Shown here in pieces: positions 34,501-37,490 of a DNA stretch of 64,000 bases (its first letter is position 1; each line of letters begins with the position of its first letter). Position numbers and translations under genes: made by a program. The stretch is from Corydoras sp. C115 (lineage: Eukaryota; Chordata; Actinopteri; Siluriformes; Callichthyidae), in the NCBI GenBank assembly GCA_019802505.1, contig JAFMOC010000078.1:1262501-1326500 (forward strand), given 5' to 3'. A model generated the notes under the pieces. It did not search any database. It saw nothing but the letters and a program-made list of their open reading frames with translations, and was not told the DNA's origin.

Positions 34501-37490
34501 AGAGGGGACAGATCCAGAAATGGTTCTGTAGGTCAGAGTCTGTGACTTGGCCAATGCCAACAGCAAAAATCCATCTACAGGACCTTCACTACAAGACACT
34601 TCCTCCCAAGTTGGTGATTCAGAGGTTTGAGAGACTGAAAGCCAAATAATGTGAGAAGACATTCATGTATAATTTTCCAGTCGGCGTAGACATCATTGTG
34701 GTTTCGAACGGCTGGCTCGGCATCTGCGAGGTCGGTGGCATTGCTTCCATTAACAGCAGTCATGGCTGAAGTTCGCAAGTCATAAAACGTCTGTGCGTGG
34801 GAAAGCCTCTCGGCAGCCCAATTAAACGAGACGCTTAACCAGGGGCGTCGTTAGACCTGGGCTTTCGGTGCTATAGCCCTGGATGTTTTGTCAGTAGCCC
34901 CGGATCAAATGAGAGCAGCTTTCTCTGCAGCCTCTCGTCCAGCAGCGGAACCGAACGATGGAGTCACCGTCAGCTGTTTGTGTATCTAAGCTCTGTGTGT
35001 GTGTGTGTGTAGGTGTGTGTGTGTGTGTGAGACAGATTTTTTTCGCCAGTATCAGGAGCAAAGTTACCATAATAACTGTATGTTGGCTGTAAAAAGCAGC
35101 TTCTCAGCATTCAGAAACCGTCAGAATTTTTCCGAAGGCGCAAACTTTCGCAAATTTACGGTATTTAAAGCAAAACCTTAAAACTGTCTCATCGTAAAAC
35201 AGATTCAGGCTTTTGTACCGAAGCACAGGTTCCTTTATTCTAACATTTTCATCCAAAAGCATCATTTATTAGAACTGAATATGCTCTCCACTGCTGACAG
35301 ACATAATTCATATGTAATTTTATTTTATCCAATATAACCAATAAATGAGGGTGGCACGGTGGTTTAGTGGTTAGCATGTTCGCCTCTCAGCACTGATTCC
35401 CGCTTCGAATCCCCATCTGGGTGGAGTTGCCATGTTCTCCCCGTGTCCGCATGGGTTTCCTCCGGGTTCTCCGGTTTCCTCCCACAGTCCAAAAACATGG
35501 ATCAAGTCAATTGAATTCTCAAAATTGCCCCATATAGAGTGTGTCTGTGTAAGTGAGTGTGTGCCCAGCGATGGATTGGCGCCCTGTCCTGGGACTATCT
35601 GCCCAGCGCCCGAGACGTTCTCCCCTGGATGGGCATGGGGAACCCCACCGCGACCCTAATAGAGGATAAAGCGGGAGATAATGAATGAATAACTAATAAA
35701 TGAGGGTGGCACGGTGGCTTAGTGGTCAGCACGTTCGCCTCTCAGCGCTAGGGATTCCCAGTTCGAATCCCCAACTGGGTGGAGTTTCCATGTTCTCCCC
35801 GTGTCCGCGTGGGTTTCCTCCAGGTTCTCCGGTTTCCTCCCACAGTCCAAAAACATGGATCAAGTCAATTGAGTTCTCCAAATTGCCCCATATAGAGTGT
35901 GTCTGTGTGAGTGAGTGTGTGCCCAGCGATAGATTGGCACCCTGTCCTGGGTGTATCTGCCCAGCGCCCGAAATGTTCTCCCCTGGATGGGCATGGGGAA
36001 CGCCACCGCGACCCTAATATAGGATAAAGCGGAAGACAATGAATGAATGAATGAATGAATAACTAATAAATGAGGGTGGCATGGTGGTTTAGTGGTTAGA
36101 ACGTTCGCCTCTCATCACTAGGGATTCCTGGTTCGAATCCCCATCTGGGTGGAGTTTCCATGTTCTCCCCGTGTCCACGTGGGTTTCCTCCGGGTTCTCC
36201 GGTTTCCTCCCACAGTCCAAAAACAAGGATCAAGTCAATTGAATTCTCCAAATTGCCTCATATAGAGTGTGTCTGTGTGAGTGAGTGTGTGCTCAGCGAT
36301 GGATTGGCGCCCTGTCCTGGGTGTATCTGCCCTGCGCCCGAAACGTTCTCCCCTGGATGGGCATGGGGAACGCCACCGCGACCCTAATATAGGACAAAGC
36401 GGAAGATAATGAATGAATGAATGAATAACTAATAAATGAGGGCGGCACGGTGGCTTAGTGGTTAGCACGTTCGCCTCTCAGCGCTAGGGATTCCCGGTTC
36501 GAATCCCCATCTGGGTGGAGTTTCCATGTTCTCCCCGTGTCCGCGTGGGTTTCCTCCGGGTTCTCCGCTTTCCTCCCACAGTCCAAAAACATGGAACAAG
36601 TCAATTGAATTCTCCAAATTGCCCCATATAGAGTGTGCCTGTTTGAGTGAGTGTGTGCCCAGCGATAGATTGGCGCCCTGTCCTGGGTGTATCTGCCCAG
36701 CGCCCGAGACGTTCTCCCCTGGATGGGCATGGGGAACCCCCCCCCCACGACCCTAATATAGGATAAAGCGGAAGATAATGAATGAATGAATGAATAACTA
36801 ATAAATGATTAAACAAAATGAATGTAACAACAGTTTGAAAAATGGATACATACACTCATGAAAGGGCAATTTTTTAAGAGGACAGAGGGGGCCCTGGGCA
36901 AAAGCCCCAAAGTACATTGTCACAAAGCAGCTTTACAGAATGAAAGGCCTTTAAACCCCCAAAGAGCAAGCTGAAGCGACAGTGGCAATAAAGAACTCCC
37001 TGTTATGTTGTTTTTTAAGGAAGAAACCTTGTGAGGACCAAGACTCAGCGGGGGACTCATCCTTCTTGAGCGGCCAGGCAGCAACAACAGTGTAGGACAC
37101 TAATGTACAGATATTTAACCAATGGAAAAACTCTAACAACTGGAAACCTATATGTGAGTCCATTAGGGGGCGTCCTGCAGGACCGCCAGTCCAATTAACA
37201 TTCAGGTTCCATCCAGTATTGGTCAGCAGAGCCGTGGATGAAGATGATACAGAGCATCTAGGGTGGACAGTGATTCATACCTGTTGCTTGGAATTGTAGT
37301 CTGTTAGATTGGTGTTGTAGGTCCAGCTGGCTTCGGTGCTGTAGGACAACACTTGCTCCGCAGTCGAGTTGTAATCACTCACAAACTGCTCGGCTCCCGC
37401 CTCTGTGGCCTCGTAATTCCCAGGTGTCCACTCAGGTTTCAGAGCCATGCTGACTGGGACAAGGTAAACCAGCAACGCCACCCAGTGCAT
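597..37490 (-). CDS. ace: Angiotensin-converting enzyme gene, somatic two-domain form (20 exons, 3' end outside window)
   Basis: Peptidyl-dipeptidase of the M2 gluzincin family. In vertebrates it is a type I membrane ectoenzyme that releases C-terminal dipeptides, converting angiotensin I to II and inactivating bradykinin. Twenty exons on the minus strand join in one frame (exon lengths, 5' to 3': 210, 171, 88, 144, 192, 98, 173, 224, 145, 99, 123, 212, 137, 159, 91, 144, 192, 98, 170, 224). Visible in order: signal peptide, N domain with HEMGH and HEAIGD, linker, C domain with a second HEMGH and HEAIGD. All introns are GT/AG. Exon lengths match my memory of mammalian ACE almost exactly. Exon 20 ends in phase 1, and the remaining C-domain, stalk and membrane-anchor exons are left of base 1. 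No frameshift or stop occurs in any exon. ACE2 is excluded by the two tandem catalytic domains. Confidence 0.97.
905..930. repeat. (CA)n microsatellite
   Basis: A dinucleotide run in ace intron 19, preceded by TATA repeats. Confidence 0.9.
960..1345. mobile_element. DNA-transposon-like repeat, family D1
   Basis: The block containing GTGACACTGATGTGGTGAGG and CAGCAGTGCTGCTG recurs almost unchanged at 61380-61700, and its end at 62085-62230. A related end piece sits at 9420-9510. Dispersed copies of a defined unit indicate a transposon. The class was not determined. Confidence 0.65.
1453..1795 (+). repeat. SINE-A copy, diverged
   Basis: Body and tail (AAGATAATGAA) are recognisable. The A box (GGAGTTTAGTAG) and B box (GGTTTTAATCC) are mutated, indicating an old copy. 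A reverse-strand SINE-A is inserted at its tail. Confidence 0.8.
1809..2154 (-). repeat. SINE-A copy with TSD
   Basis: Full-length minus-strand copy flanked by AATGAATATATAT at 1796-1808 and 2155-2167. The target was the tail of the older plus-strand copy. Confidence 0.9.
2534..2703 (-). CDS. ace: ace exon 19 (C domain)
   Basis: A 170 nt exon, phase 0 in and phase 2 out. It codes FFTSVGLTPMPQEFWDKSML and EKPADREVVCHASAWDFYNR. It is three bases shorter than paralogous exon 7 because the Gly of DGREVV is absent (ADREVV). The acceptor is CTCTCAG/AAA and the donor TTCAG/GTATGC. The HASAWDF substrate strand is intact. Confidence 0.96.
2860..3192 (+). repeat. SINE-A copy with TSD
   Basis: Full-length, flanked by perfect 14 bp repeats ATTGTAGCTTGTAG at 2846-2859 and 3193-3206. 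Good reference copy: tRNA-like head, A box TGGCTTAGTGA, B box GGTTCGAATCC, (GAAT)n tail. Confidence 0.93.
3332..3556 (+). repeat. SINE-A copy, internally deleted
   Basis: The A box is present. The B-box region and the first part of the body are missing, and the copy jumps from CTCCCAGCG to the TTTCCTACTGG part. Confidence 0.8.
3680..3990 (+). repeat. SINE-A copy
   Basis: Near full-length with A box TGGCTTAGTGG and a partly deleted B-box segment. It ends at GATGATGGGG. Confidence 0.85.
4001..4262 (+). repeat. SINE-A copy truncated at a C-run
   Basis: The head and body are intact. The tail is replaced by a C-run followed by an (ATT)n run. Confidence 0.85.
4264..4303. repeat. (ATT)n microsatellite
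   Basis: A trinucleotide run between a SINE-A copy and a SINE-B copy. Confidence 0.9.
4306..4478 (-). repeat. SINE-B copy
   Basis: A second tRNA-derived SINE, read on the minus strand: head with GGTAGCTCAGTGC, B box GGGTTCGAATCCC, then TCTTTGAGCGAGGCC and TTAACCCTCATTGC. Related copies are at 18220 and 44889. The 3' tail is missing. Confidence 0.75.
4503..4600 (-). CDS. ace: ace exon 18 (C domain)
   Basis: A 98 nt exon, phase 1 in and phase 0 out. It codes NMWAQTWSGIMDLVMPYPAA then DVTQAMIDK. The acceptor is GCTGCAG/GA and the donor AAG/GTACAC. Just upstream in the same intron sits a SINE-B copy (4306-4478). Confidence 0.96.
4788..4820. repeat. (CA)n microsatellite
   Basis: A dinucleotide run in ace intron 17. 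Confidence 0.95.
5072..5096. repeat. (TA)n microsatellite
   Basis: A TA run that served as target for the adjacent SINE-A. A second TA stretch follows the SINE at 5428-5441. Confidence 0.9.
5098..5428 (+). repeat. SINE-A copy inserted in a TA repeat
   Basis: Head lacking the first bases (GGCACAGTGGCTTAGTGG), with a short deletion before CCCATCTGGG. It ends in GATAATTAATGAA and is flanked by TA repeats on both sides. Confidence 0.9.
5756..5947 (-). CDS. ace: ace exon 17 (C domain)
   Basis: A 192 nt exon, phase 1 on both sides. It codes YETPSFEEDLEALWKELQPL, YLNLHAYVRRGLF and GPIPAHLLG. The acceptor is ATCAATAG/GT and the donor CTAG/GTAAAG. It is paralogous to exon 5 at identical length. Confidence 0.97.
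   Translation of the reverse strand, partial: VTLITGRSGAPCMKLHLSRRIWKPCGKSCSLSTSIFTPMSAEACSKSSEVSASTSTDLSRHIY
5990..7135 (+). mobile_element. LINE-B 3' fragment (ORF end and 3' UTR)
   Basis: Begins with AACATTAAAAACACATTTAT, which translates to the LKTHLF motif that ends many fish non-LTR retrotransposon ORFs. A long 3' UTR follows, ending in AAAGCTCTCTATAAATAAAT and TTACTTGAACTTGAA. A minus-strand copy of the same structure is at 54243-55390. A SINE-A interrupts it at 6482-6845. Confidence 0.75.
6482..6845 (-). repeat. SINE-A nested in LINE-B
   Basis: Full-length minus-strand copy with (ATCC)n tail. LINE-B sequence continues on both sides, so the SINE is younger than the LINE fragment. Confidence 0.9.
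7136..7930. other. Intron 16 spacer, possibly an LTR-like remnant
   Basis: No gene or SINE-A. It has a perfect 12 bp inverted repeat (ATTGTAGGAATG and CATTCCTACAAT) at 7501-7533. A stretch before 7870 (CATTAAAATCTG then GAGGCCGTTTATTGAACA) is reminiscent of a polyadenylation/LTR end. The identity is not established. Confidence 0.35.
7932..8008 (+). repeat. LINE-B 3' tail fragment
   Basis: Only the last about 75 bp of LINE-B (AAGCTGCTTTGTGACAATG to AAAGCGCTATATAAATAAAC). Confidence 0.8.
8134..8277 (-). CDS. ace: ace exon 16 (C domain)
   Basis: A 144 nt exon, phase 1 on both sides. It codes LTKIMAESRNYDELLFAWQG and ELRKRYERYVELANLAARSN. The acceptor is CTTTCAG/AT and the donor AACG/GTGAGT. 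It is the same length as paralogous exon 4. Confidence 0.96.
8342..9088 (-). repeat. Tandem array of three SINE-A copies, two truncated
   Basis: Three minus-strand copies. The first two both stop at the same point (AATTGACCTT) and are followed by TCATCCACCCATTATTC. The third runs on to the head. The unit period is about 219 bp, so this is local tandem duplication, not three insertions. Confidence 0.85.
9254..9344 (-). CDS. ace: ace exon 15 (C domain)
   Basis: A 91 nt exon, phase 0 in and phase 1 out. It codes ASMETTYSVAKVC and CLPLEP. The acceptor is TTTACAG/TAC and the donor CCAG/GTGAGT. It is paralogous to exon 3 with one extra codon between the two cysteines. Confidence 0.95.
9420..9510. 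mobile_element. Fragment of DNA-transposon-like family D1
   Basis: TTTGGACACGCCCCCTTCTT and CATATAGATGGACTTTGTAG also occur near 61315-61385. Confidence 0.6.
9588..9778 (-). repeat. SINE-A fragment
   Basis: The middle of the element only, lacking both the tail (replaced by TA-rich sequence) and the head. Confidence 0.85.
9958..10310 (-). repeat. SINE-A copy 1 of a two-copy serial insertion
   Basis: Full-length. Flanked by AATTCCGATCTTTT at 9944-9957 and 10311-10324. Confidence 0.93.
10325..10678 (-). repeat. SINE-A copy 2 of a two-copy serial insertion
   Basis: Full-length. Flanked by AATTCCGATCTTTT at 10311-10324 and 10679-10692. It ends 45 bp from the exon 14 splice donor side. Confidence 0.93.
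10724..10882 (-). CDS. ace: ace exon 14 (C domain)
   Basis: A 159 nt exon, phase 0 on both sides. It codes MASHTKTYGLEARKYDTTDF and LSDLERAALPDAELNE. The acceptor is GTTTCCAG/CTG and the donor GAG/GTAAGA. It is paralogous to exon 2 and four codons shorter. A SINE-A copy lies 32 bp beyond its donor. Confidence 0.96.
10955..11091 (-). CDS. ace: ace exon 13 (start of C domain)
   Basis: A 137 nt exon, phase 1 in and phase 0 out. It codes KITDEAQAKQFLAEYNSTAE and ASWAYNTDINEANKQNM, paralogous to exon 1 after the signal peptide. The acceptor is TTTTACAG/AC and the donor ATG/GTAAAT. It matches human somatic exon 14, because human exon 13 is testis-specific. Confidence 0.96.
11168..11379 (-). CDS. 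ace: ace exon 12 (end of N domain and inter-domain linker)
   Basis: A 212 nt exon, phase 2 in and phase 1 out. It codes SSGSSKPWPEVLQETLGSNK, YFQPITTWLEAQN and LGWPEFNWVPPVPEGYPSDI. This is the last N-domain helix followed by the linker. The acceptor is CTTATAAG/GAA and the donor ATCG/GTAAAA. In mammals the next intron houses the testis-ACE promoter. Here it is only 76 bp. Confidence 0.96.
11475..11597 (-). CDS. ace: ace exon 11 (N domain)
   Basis: A 123 nt exon, phase 2 on both sides. It codes YFVSFILQFQFHQKLCQAAK and HTGPLHKCDIYNSEEAGAIL. The donor is ATTTTACA/GTATGT, chosen over reading on because the phase then matches exon 12. The conserved Cys pair (LCQ and KCD) is kept. Confidence 0.96.
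11908..12215 (+). repeat. 5'-truncated SINE-A with TSD
   Basis: Lacks the A box and begins at GGGCAGCGCTAGGG. Flanked by GGGTACATATG at 11897-11907 and 12216-12226. Its 5' flank reappears at 15238-15290. Confidence 0.92.
12227..12850. other. Intron 10 spacer
   Basis: AT-rich sequence with no gene, SINE or obvious repeat that I can recognise. Confidence 0.5.
12866..13199 (-). repeat. SINE-A copy with near-perfect TSD
   Basis: Flanked by CTGTGTTCAGATAT just before 12865 and CTGTGTACAGATAT from about 13202 (one mismatch). (ATCC)n tail type. Confidence 0.9.
13384..13764. mobile_element. hAT-like non-autonomous DNA transposon
   Basis: A 381 bp element starting TAGGGGTG and ending CACCCCTA, flanked by 8 bp near-repeats GTGATTTT (13376-13383) and GTGATTTG (13765-13772). 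Subterminal ATAGTCGAAT and ATTCGACTAT repeats are also inverted. An 8 bp TSD is typical of hAT elements. There is no coding capacity. Confidence 0.7.
13808..13906 (-). CDS. ace: ace exon 10 (N domain)
   Basis: A 99 nt exon, phase 2 on both sides. It codes KYQGICPPIGRTEEHFDAGA and KFHIPGNTPYIR. The acceptor is TTAACAG/GAC and the donor ATCAG/GTGAGA. Its C-domain equivalent lies outside the window. Confidence 0.97.
13953..14290 (-). mobile_element. LINE-B 3' UTR fragment
   Basis: On the minus strand it ends with AAAAGCGCTCTATAAATAAA then TTACTTGAACTT. The upstream portion carries the CCTGCAGGACGTCC and CTTGAGCGG blocks (plus-strand reading) seen in the other copies. Confidence 0.85.
14586..14931 (-). 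repeat. SINE-A copy with TSD
   Basis: Full-length, flanked by GGTTGTGAATTATT at 14572-14585 and 14932-14945. Confidence 0.93.
14966..15590 (+). repeat. Composite SINE-A with internal rearrangement
   Basis: A plus-strand head (14966-15060) joins abruptly to a minus-strand SINE fragment (15061-15237). A 45 bp non-SINE piece copied from about 11867 follows, then a plus-strand body and tail (15285-15590). The whole is bounded by ATAAATCACAGTAAAG and ATAAATCACGGTAAAG. Confidence 0.8.
15859..16548 (-). repeat. SINE-A interrupted by another SINE-A
   Basis: The minus-strand outer element (15859-15923 and 16273-16548) is bounded by ACACTGGCATT at 15848-15858 and 16549-16559. An inner plus-strand SINE splits it near its tail. 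Confidence 0.88.
15924..16272 (+). repeat. SINE-A nested inside a SINE-A
   Basis: A plus-strand copy whose target was the outer SINE. The repeats are TAGTGTCGCGGGG at 15911-15923 and 16273-16285. (GGAT)n tail type. Confidence 0.9.
16560..17330 (+). other. LINE-like 3' fragment and low-complexity DNA
   Basis: Near 16755 TTAAAAGGAGATTAAAAACAC would read RRLKTHLF, the LINE ORF-end motif. TTTTA- and TTATT-rich DNA, an (AAT)n run at about 17067-17090 and a C-run at about 17180-17212 follow. Confidence 0.5.
17334..17676 (+). repeat. SINE-A copy 1 of a serial pair
   Basis: Full-length (GAAT)n-type copy. It is preceded and followed by AATAAATAAATATGGGG, which also precedes the next copy. Confidence 0.9.
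17694..18038 (+). repeat. SINE-A copy 2 of a serial pair
   Basis: Full-length (GGAT)n-type copy sharing the ATAAATAAATA flank. It has a C-run near GAACCCCC. Confidence 0.9.
18220..18425 (+). repeat. SINE-B copy, full-length
   Basis: tRNA-like head with A-box-like TGCTCAGTGG and B-box-like GGTTCAAATCC, then GTGGGTCCTTGAGCAAGACC. The 3' tail CTTTGGATAAAAGCGTCC and AATAAATGACC matches the 3' end of LINE-A at 24740. Confidence 0.85.
18668..18812 (-). CDS. ace: ace exon 9 (N domain)
   Basis: A 145 nt exon coding KMALQKIAFLPFGFLIDQWR and RYNSDWWYLR. The Trp/Arg-rich segment corresponds to the chloride-binding region described in mammalian ACE (family knowledge). An intron of only 86 bp separates it from exon 8. 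The donor is CTCAG/GTAAGT, phase 2. Confidence 0.97.
18899..19122 (-). CDS. ace: ace exon 8 (N-domain zinc site)
   Basis: A 224 nt exon holding the N-domain catalytic centre. HEMGH lies at 19059-19073 (two zinc histidines and the catalytic Glu). The third zinc ligand, Glu of GFHEAIGD, is 24 residues after the second His, the spacing known for ACE. The donor is GAGG/GTAACT, phase 1. The N domain is therefore predicted to be catalytically competent. Confidence 0.98.
19183..19424 (-). repeat. Old SINE-A copy
   Basis: A diverged minus-strand copy (ATTCATTCATTTACTC tail side) lacking the head. Confidence 0.75.
19428..19509. repeat. (TA)n microsatellite
   Basis: Two TA arrays separated by a short unique piece, in ace intron 7. 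Confidence 0.95.
19603..19946 (+). repeat. SINE-A copy
   Basis: Full-length with a small deletion in the GCGCCCTGTCCTGGG segment and a (GGAT)n tail. It ends 15 bp from the exon 7 donor. Confidence 0.9.
19961..20133 (-). CDS. ace: ace exon 7 (N domain)
   Basis: A 173 nt exon, phase 0 in and phase 2 out. It codes FWDDSMLEKPSDGREVVCHA then SAWDFYNREDFR. The HASAWDF strand binds substrate backbone in ACE structures. The acceptor is TATACAG/AAC and the donor TTTAG/GTTAGA. Confidence 0.97.
20508..20855 (+). repeat. SINE-A copy 1 of a serial pair inside the transposon
   Basis: Full-length (GAAT)n type, preceded by ATAATATATAGGGG. A near-copy of that flank follows it at about 20855-20868. Confidence 0.9.
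20867..21107 (+). repeat. SINE-A copy 2, internally deleted
   Basis: Jumps from GGTCAATTG to AAACGTTCTCCCC, losing about 110 bp. Followed by ATAATATTTAGGAGG, a third version of the target. Confidence 0.88.
21597..21860 (+). repeat. 5'-truncated SINE-A
   Basis: Begins at CTGGGTGGAGTTTCC. It ends in the unusual CCTTAGTTGAGAAAAAGGCG tail that recurs at 32210-32230. Confidence 0.88.
21902..22266 (-). repeat. SINE-A copy with TSD
   Basis: Flanked by TATTGTTTATAT on both sides (about 21892 and 22265). The tail shows a small internal duplication of CATTATCTTCCGCT. Confidence 0.9.
22541..22638 (-). CDS. ace: ace exon 6 (N domain)
   Basis: A 98 nt exon, phase 1 in and phase 0 out. It codes NMWAQAWNNIYDMMIPFP. 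It is separated from exon 5 by an intron of only 97 bp. The donor is AAA/GTACGT. Exon 18 is the equal-length C-domain equivalent. Confidence 0.97.
22736..22927 (-). CDS. ace: ace exon 5 (N domain)
   Basis: A 192 nt exon, phase 1 on both sides. It codes DDWRSWYDSPTFEQDLEGLF, LYLNLHAFVRRKL and GPIPAHLLG. The last motif forms part of the active-site cleft in ACE structures. The donor is CTCG/GTCAGT. Its C-domain counterpart, exon 17, has the identical length. Confidence 0.97.
23041..24058. mobile_element. Non-autonomous DNA transposon with internal 165 bp triplication
   Basis: Ends are GTAACACTT and AAGTGTTAC in inverted orientation. The interior is rich in TTATAA and TTATGA words. From 23053 a 165 bp unit (CACATTTAGAAAGCTTTATA...) is repeated three times, at 23053, 23218 and 23383. 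No coding capacity. It lies in ace intron 4 and ends 17 bp from exon 4. Confidence 0.75.
24075..24218 (-). CDS. ace: ace exon 4 (N domain)
   Basis: A 144 nt exon, phase 1 on both sides. It codes VSNIMAKSRSYKKLLFAWEG and WHNAAGVPLKPLY, which closely matches the mammalian N domain. The acceptor is TTACCAG/AG and the donor GATG/GTATGT. It has the same length as exon 16, its C-domain counterpart. Confidence 0.97.
24219..24739. other. Intron 3 spacer
   Basis: A TGTCACAGGTGCC segment from 24480 and a T-rich stretch up to the LINE-A tail look like part of an older mobile element that LINE-A interrupts. Unclassified. Confidence 0.35.
24740..25445 (-). mobile_element. LINE-A (L2/CR1-type) 3' end: reverse transcriptase C-terminus and tail
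   Basis: The minus strand codes LVQALVLSRLDYCNALLAGI, then after a frameshift near 25285 HITPLLTSLHWLPVAARIQY and WWNDLPNSVRKAESLNSFKK, ending LLKTHLFTKYLL and a stop. These are the C-terminal motifs of fish L2/CR1-like non-LTR reverse transcriptases. The 3' end is GTCGCTTTGGATAAAAGCG then TCTGCTAAATGA repeats. It is 5'-truncated and broken. Confidence 0.85.
24883..24903. repeat. C-homopolymer run
   Basis: About 21 consecutive C's then T's inside the LINE-A 3' UTR. The length is likely unreliable in an assembly. Confidence 0.9.
25446..25845. other. Intron 3 spacer, GC-rich then AT-rich
   Basis: 25455-25640 is unusually CpG-rich for this locus (CCGTGGACCGACGCACGTGG). It is adjacent to LINE-A and probably belongs to the mobile element LINE-A inserted into. 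No gene recognised. Confidence 0.35.
25850..26190 (+). repeat. Old SINE-A copy
   Basis: A box AGGCTTAGTGG with a diverged body. It ends GAATGAATGAATAA. Confidence 0.8.
26614..26701 (-). CDS. ace: ace exon 3 (N domain)
   Basis: An 88 nt exon coding SQMDSIYSTAKVC and CWSLEP. The acceptor is TTTATTAG/TAT and the donor CCTG/GTGAGT, phase 1. Its C-domain partner is exon 15 (91 nt). The paired cysteines match the conserved first ACE disulfide position. Confidence 0.95.
26845..27183 (-). repeat. SINE-A copy
   Basis: Full-length minus-strand copy in intron 2, inserted in ATT-rich DNA. Confidence 0.9.
27184..27227. repeat. (ATT)n microsatellite
   Basis: An imperfect TTATTG/ATT run separating two head-to-head SINE-A copies. 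Confidence 0.85.
27228..27572 (+). repeat. SINE-A copy
   Basis: Full-length plus-strand copy followed by another (ATT)n run to about 27605. Head-to-head with the copy at 26845. Confidence 0.9.
27647..27817 (-). CDS. ace: ace exon 2 (N domain)
   Basis: Encodes 57 residues including AFAEAWGQKAKN and INILGPANLP, typical of the ACE N-domain lid helices. The acceptor is TTTGTTTAG/GTG and the donor AAG/GTTAGT, both phase 0. It corresponds to exon 14 of the C domain (53 residues), so the N-domain copy is four codons longer. Confidence 0.95.
27850..28135 (+). repeat. Old SINE-A copy
   Basis: B box GGTTCGAATCC kept, body diverged, A box lost. It starts about 30 bp upstream of exon 2 in the direction of transcription. 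Confidence 0.75.
28302..28655 (-). repeat. SINE-A copy
   Basis: Full-length (GAAT)n-type minus-strand copy in intron 1. Confidence 0.9.
28656..29290. other. Intron 1 spacer
   Basis: Mostly unique sequence. 29100-29260 has weak SINE-A resemblance (TCCATGGGTTTCCTCCAG, ACATGGGGCAATTCTG) and may be a very old copy. Confidence 0.5.
29306..29643 (-). repeat. SINE-A copy 1 of a serial pair
   Basis: (ATCC)n tail. The target sequence TGATCCAGGATAA lies before it, with versions after it and after the next copy. Confidence 0.9.
29657..29985 (-). repeat. SINE-A copy 2 of a serial pair
   Basis: Shares the flank CTTGATC(A/C)AGGA with copy 1. The head lacks a few bases. Confidence 0.88.
30031..30368 (-). 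repeat. SINE-A copy
   Basis: Full-length (GAAT)n type close to the preceding pair. Confidence 0.9.
30369..30770. other. Intron 1 spacer
   Basis: No gene, SINE or clear repeat seen. Confidence 0.5.
30776..31108 (-). repeat. SINE-A copy with TSD
   Basis: Flanked by CTTTATCTAACTC at about 30764 and 31111, with (ATCC)n tail and a short deletion in the CCCAGGACA segment. Confidence 0.9.
31140..31625. mobile_element. Foldback-type DNA transposon remnant
   Basis: Contains a long imperfect inverted repeat from about 31229 (TGTTCTCTGATGATCAGGAC) to 31477 (GTCCTGATCATCAGAGAACA). Internal arms are GGATGATGGTACGAGTGGATC and their inverse. It ends GGTGTTCCTAATAAAATGGC then CGGTCAGTGTAT, an end type common among fish repeats. 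Confidence 0.7.
31948..32243 (+). repeat. 5'-truncated SINE-A
   Basis: Starts at AGGGATTCCAGGTTCGAAT and ends with the CCTTAGTTGAGAAAAAGGCG tail also seen at 21840. Confidence 0.9.
32262..32573 (-). repeat. SINE-A copy
   Basis: Head-side deletion and a short CACACAGACA duplication. Bounded by TTATTGTTTATAT and CTATTGTTTATAT. Part of a duplicated segment shared with 21597-22290. Confidence 0.9.
32601..32729 (+). repeat. SINE-A 3' fragment
   Basis: Only the last third, with GGACCCTAGTAGA duplicated. Confidence 0.85.
33372..33699 (+). repeat. SINE-A nested in LINE-A, 14 bp TSD
   Basis: Perfect GACCTACAAATGAG at 33358-33371 and 33700-33713. Confidence 0.95.
33784..34092 (+). repeat. SINE-A nested in LINE-A, 3' truncated
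   Basis: Head to GGGGAACCCC, then the LINE UTR resumes at ATTTTATTTATTTATTTT. The tail is missing. Confidence 0.9.
34304..34489 (+). repeat. SINE-A nested in LINE-A, internally deleted
   Basis: Flanked by GAGTGAAGGTA at 34293-34303 and 34490-34500. About 150 bp of the body is missing, from CCAATCTG to TCCTGGGTC. Confidence 0.93.
34561..35335. other. Intron 1 spacer
   Basis: Largely unique sequence with a (GT)n run at 34996-35031. AGGGGCGTCGTTAGACC near 34843 looks like a DNA-transposon end, but no partner was found. Confidence 0.4.
35350..35690 (+). repeat. SINE-A array, copy 1 of 4
   Basis: (GAAT)n type. Preceded by AACCAATAAATGAG from 35336. Confidence 0.94.
35705..36060 (+). repeat. SINE-A array, copy 2 of 4
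   Basis: Preceded by AACTAATAAATGAG at 35691-35704. Body variant CAACTGGG and CGAAATGTT. Confidence 0.94.
36075..36426 (+). repeat. SINE-A array, copy 3 of 4
   Basis: Preceded by AACTAATAAATGAG at 36061-36074. Variant GGACAAAGCGGAAG in the tail region. Confidence 0.94.
36441..36795 (+). repeat. SINE-A array, copy 4 of 4
   Basis: Preceded by AACTAATAAATGAG at 36427-36440 and followed by AACTAATAAATGA at 36796-36808. Confidence 0.94.
36908..37240 (-). mobile_element. LINE-B 3' UTR fragment
   Basis: The same block as at 13953 and 54300 (AAGCAGCTTTACAGAATGAA on the plus strand). The extreme 3' tail is missing. It lies in intron 1, 41 bp beyond the exon 1 donor. Confidence 0.85.
37281..37490 (-). 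CDS. ace: ace exon 1: start codon, signal peptide, N-domain start
   Basis: Encodes 70 residues. The ATG at 37488-37490 has A at -3 (AAGATGC). It is followed by a hydrophobic stretch (HWVALLVYLVPVSMA) that reads as a signal peptide, with the mature protein starting near ALKPEW. The following GNYEATEAGAEQF and YNSTAEQVL stretches are the usual N-domain opening, with possible N-glycosylation sites NST and NLT. The donor reads CAG/GTATGA, phase 0. The frame stays open about 10 codons upstream, but without an ATG. Confidence 0.93.

Larger units (their letters stand above)
33305..34560 (-). mobile_element. LINE-A 3' fragment broken by three SINE-A insertions
   Basis: Minus-strand pieces match the 24740-25445 LINE: the tail CTTTGGATAAAAGCATCTG (33305-33371), CATTTGTAGGTC and the UTR (33700-33783), the coding end (34110-34303), and more coding sequence at 34490-34560. 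The three gaps are SINE-A copies, two with clear TSDs. Confidence 0.85.

Noticed and set aside
34575..34778. 67-codon minus-strand frame, tested as an extra ace exon in intron 1
   Set aside because: No ACE similarity. Exons 1 and 2 already join in frame without it.
35336..36808. Regularly spaced short direct repeats resembling a CRISPR array
   Set aside because: The 14 bp repeats are TSDs around about 350 bp SINEs in a vertebrate genome. Spacing and spacers are wrong for CRISPR.
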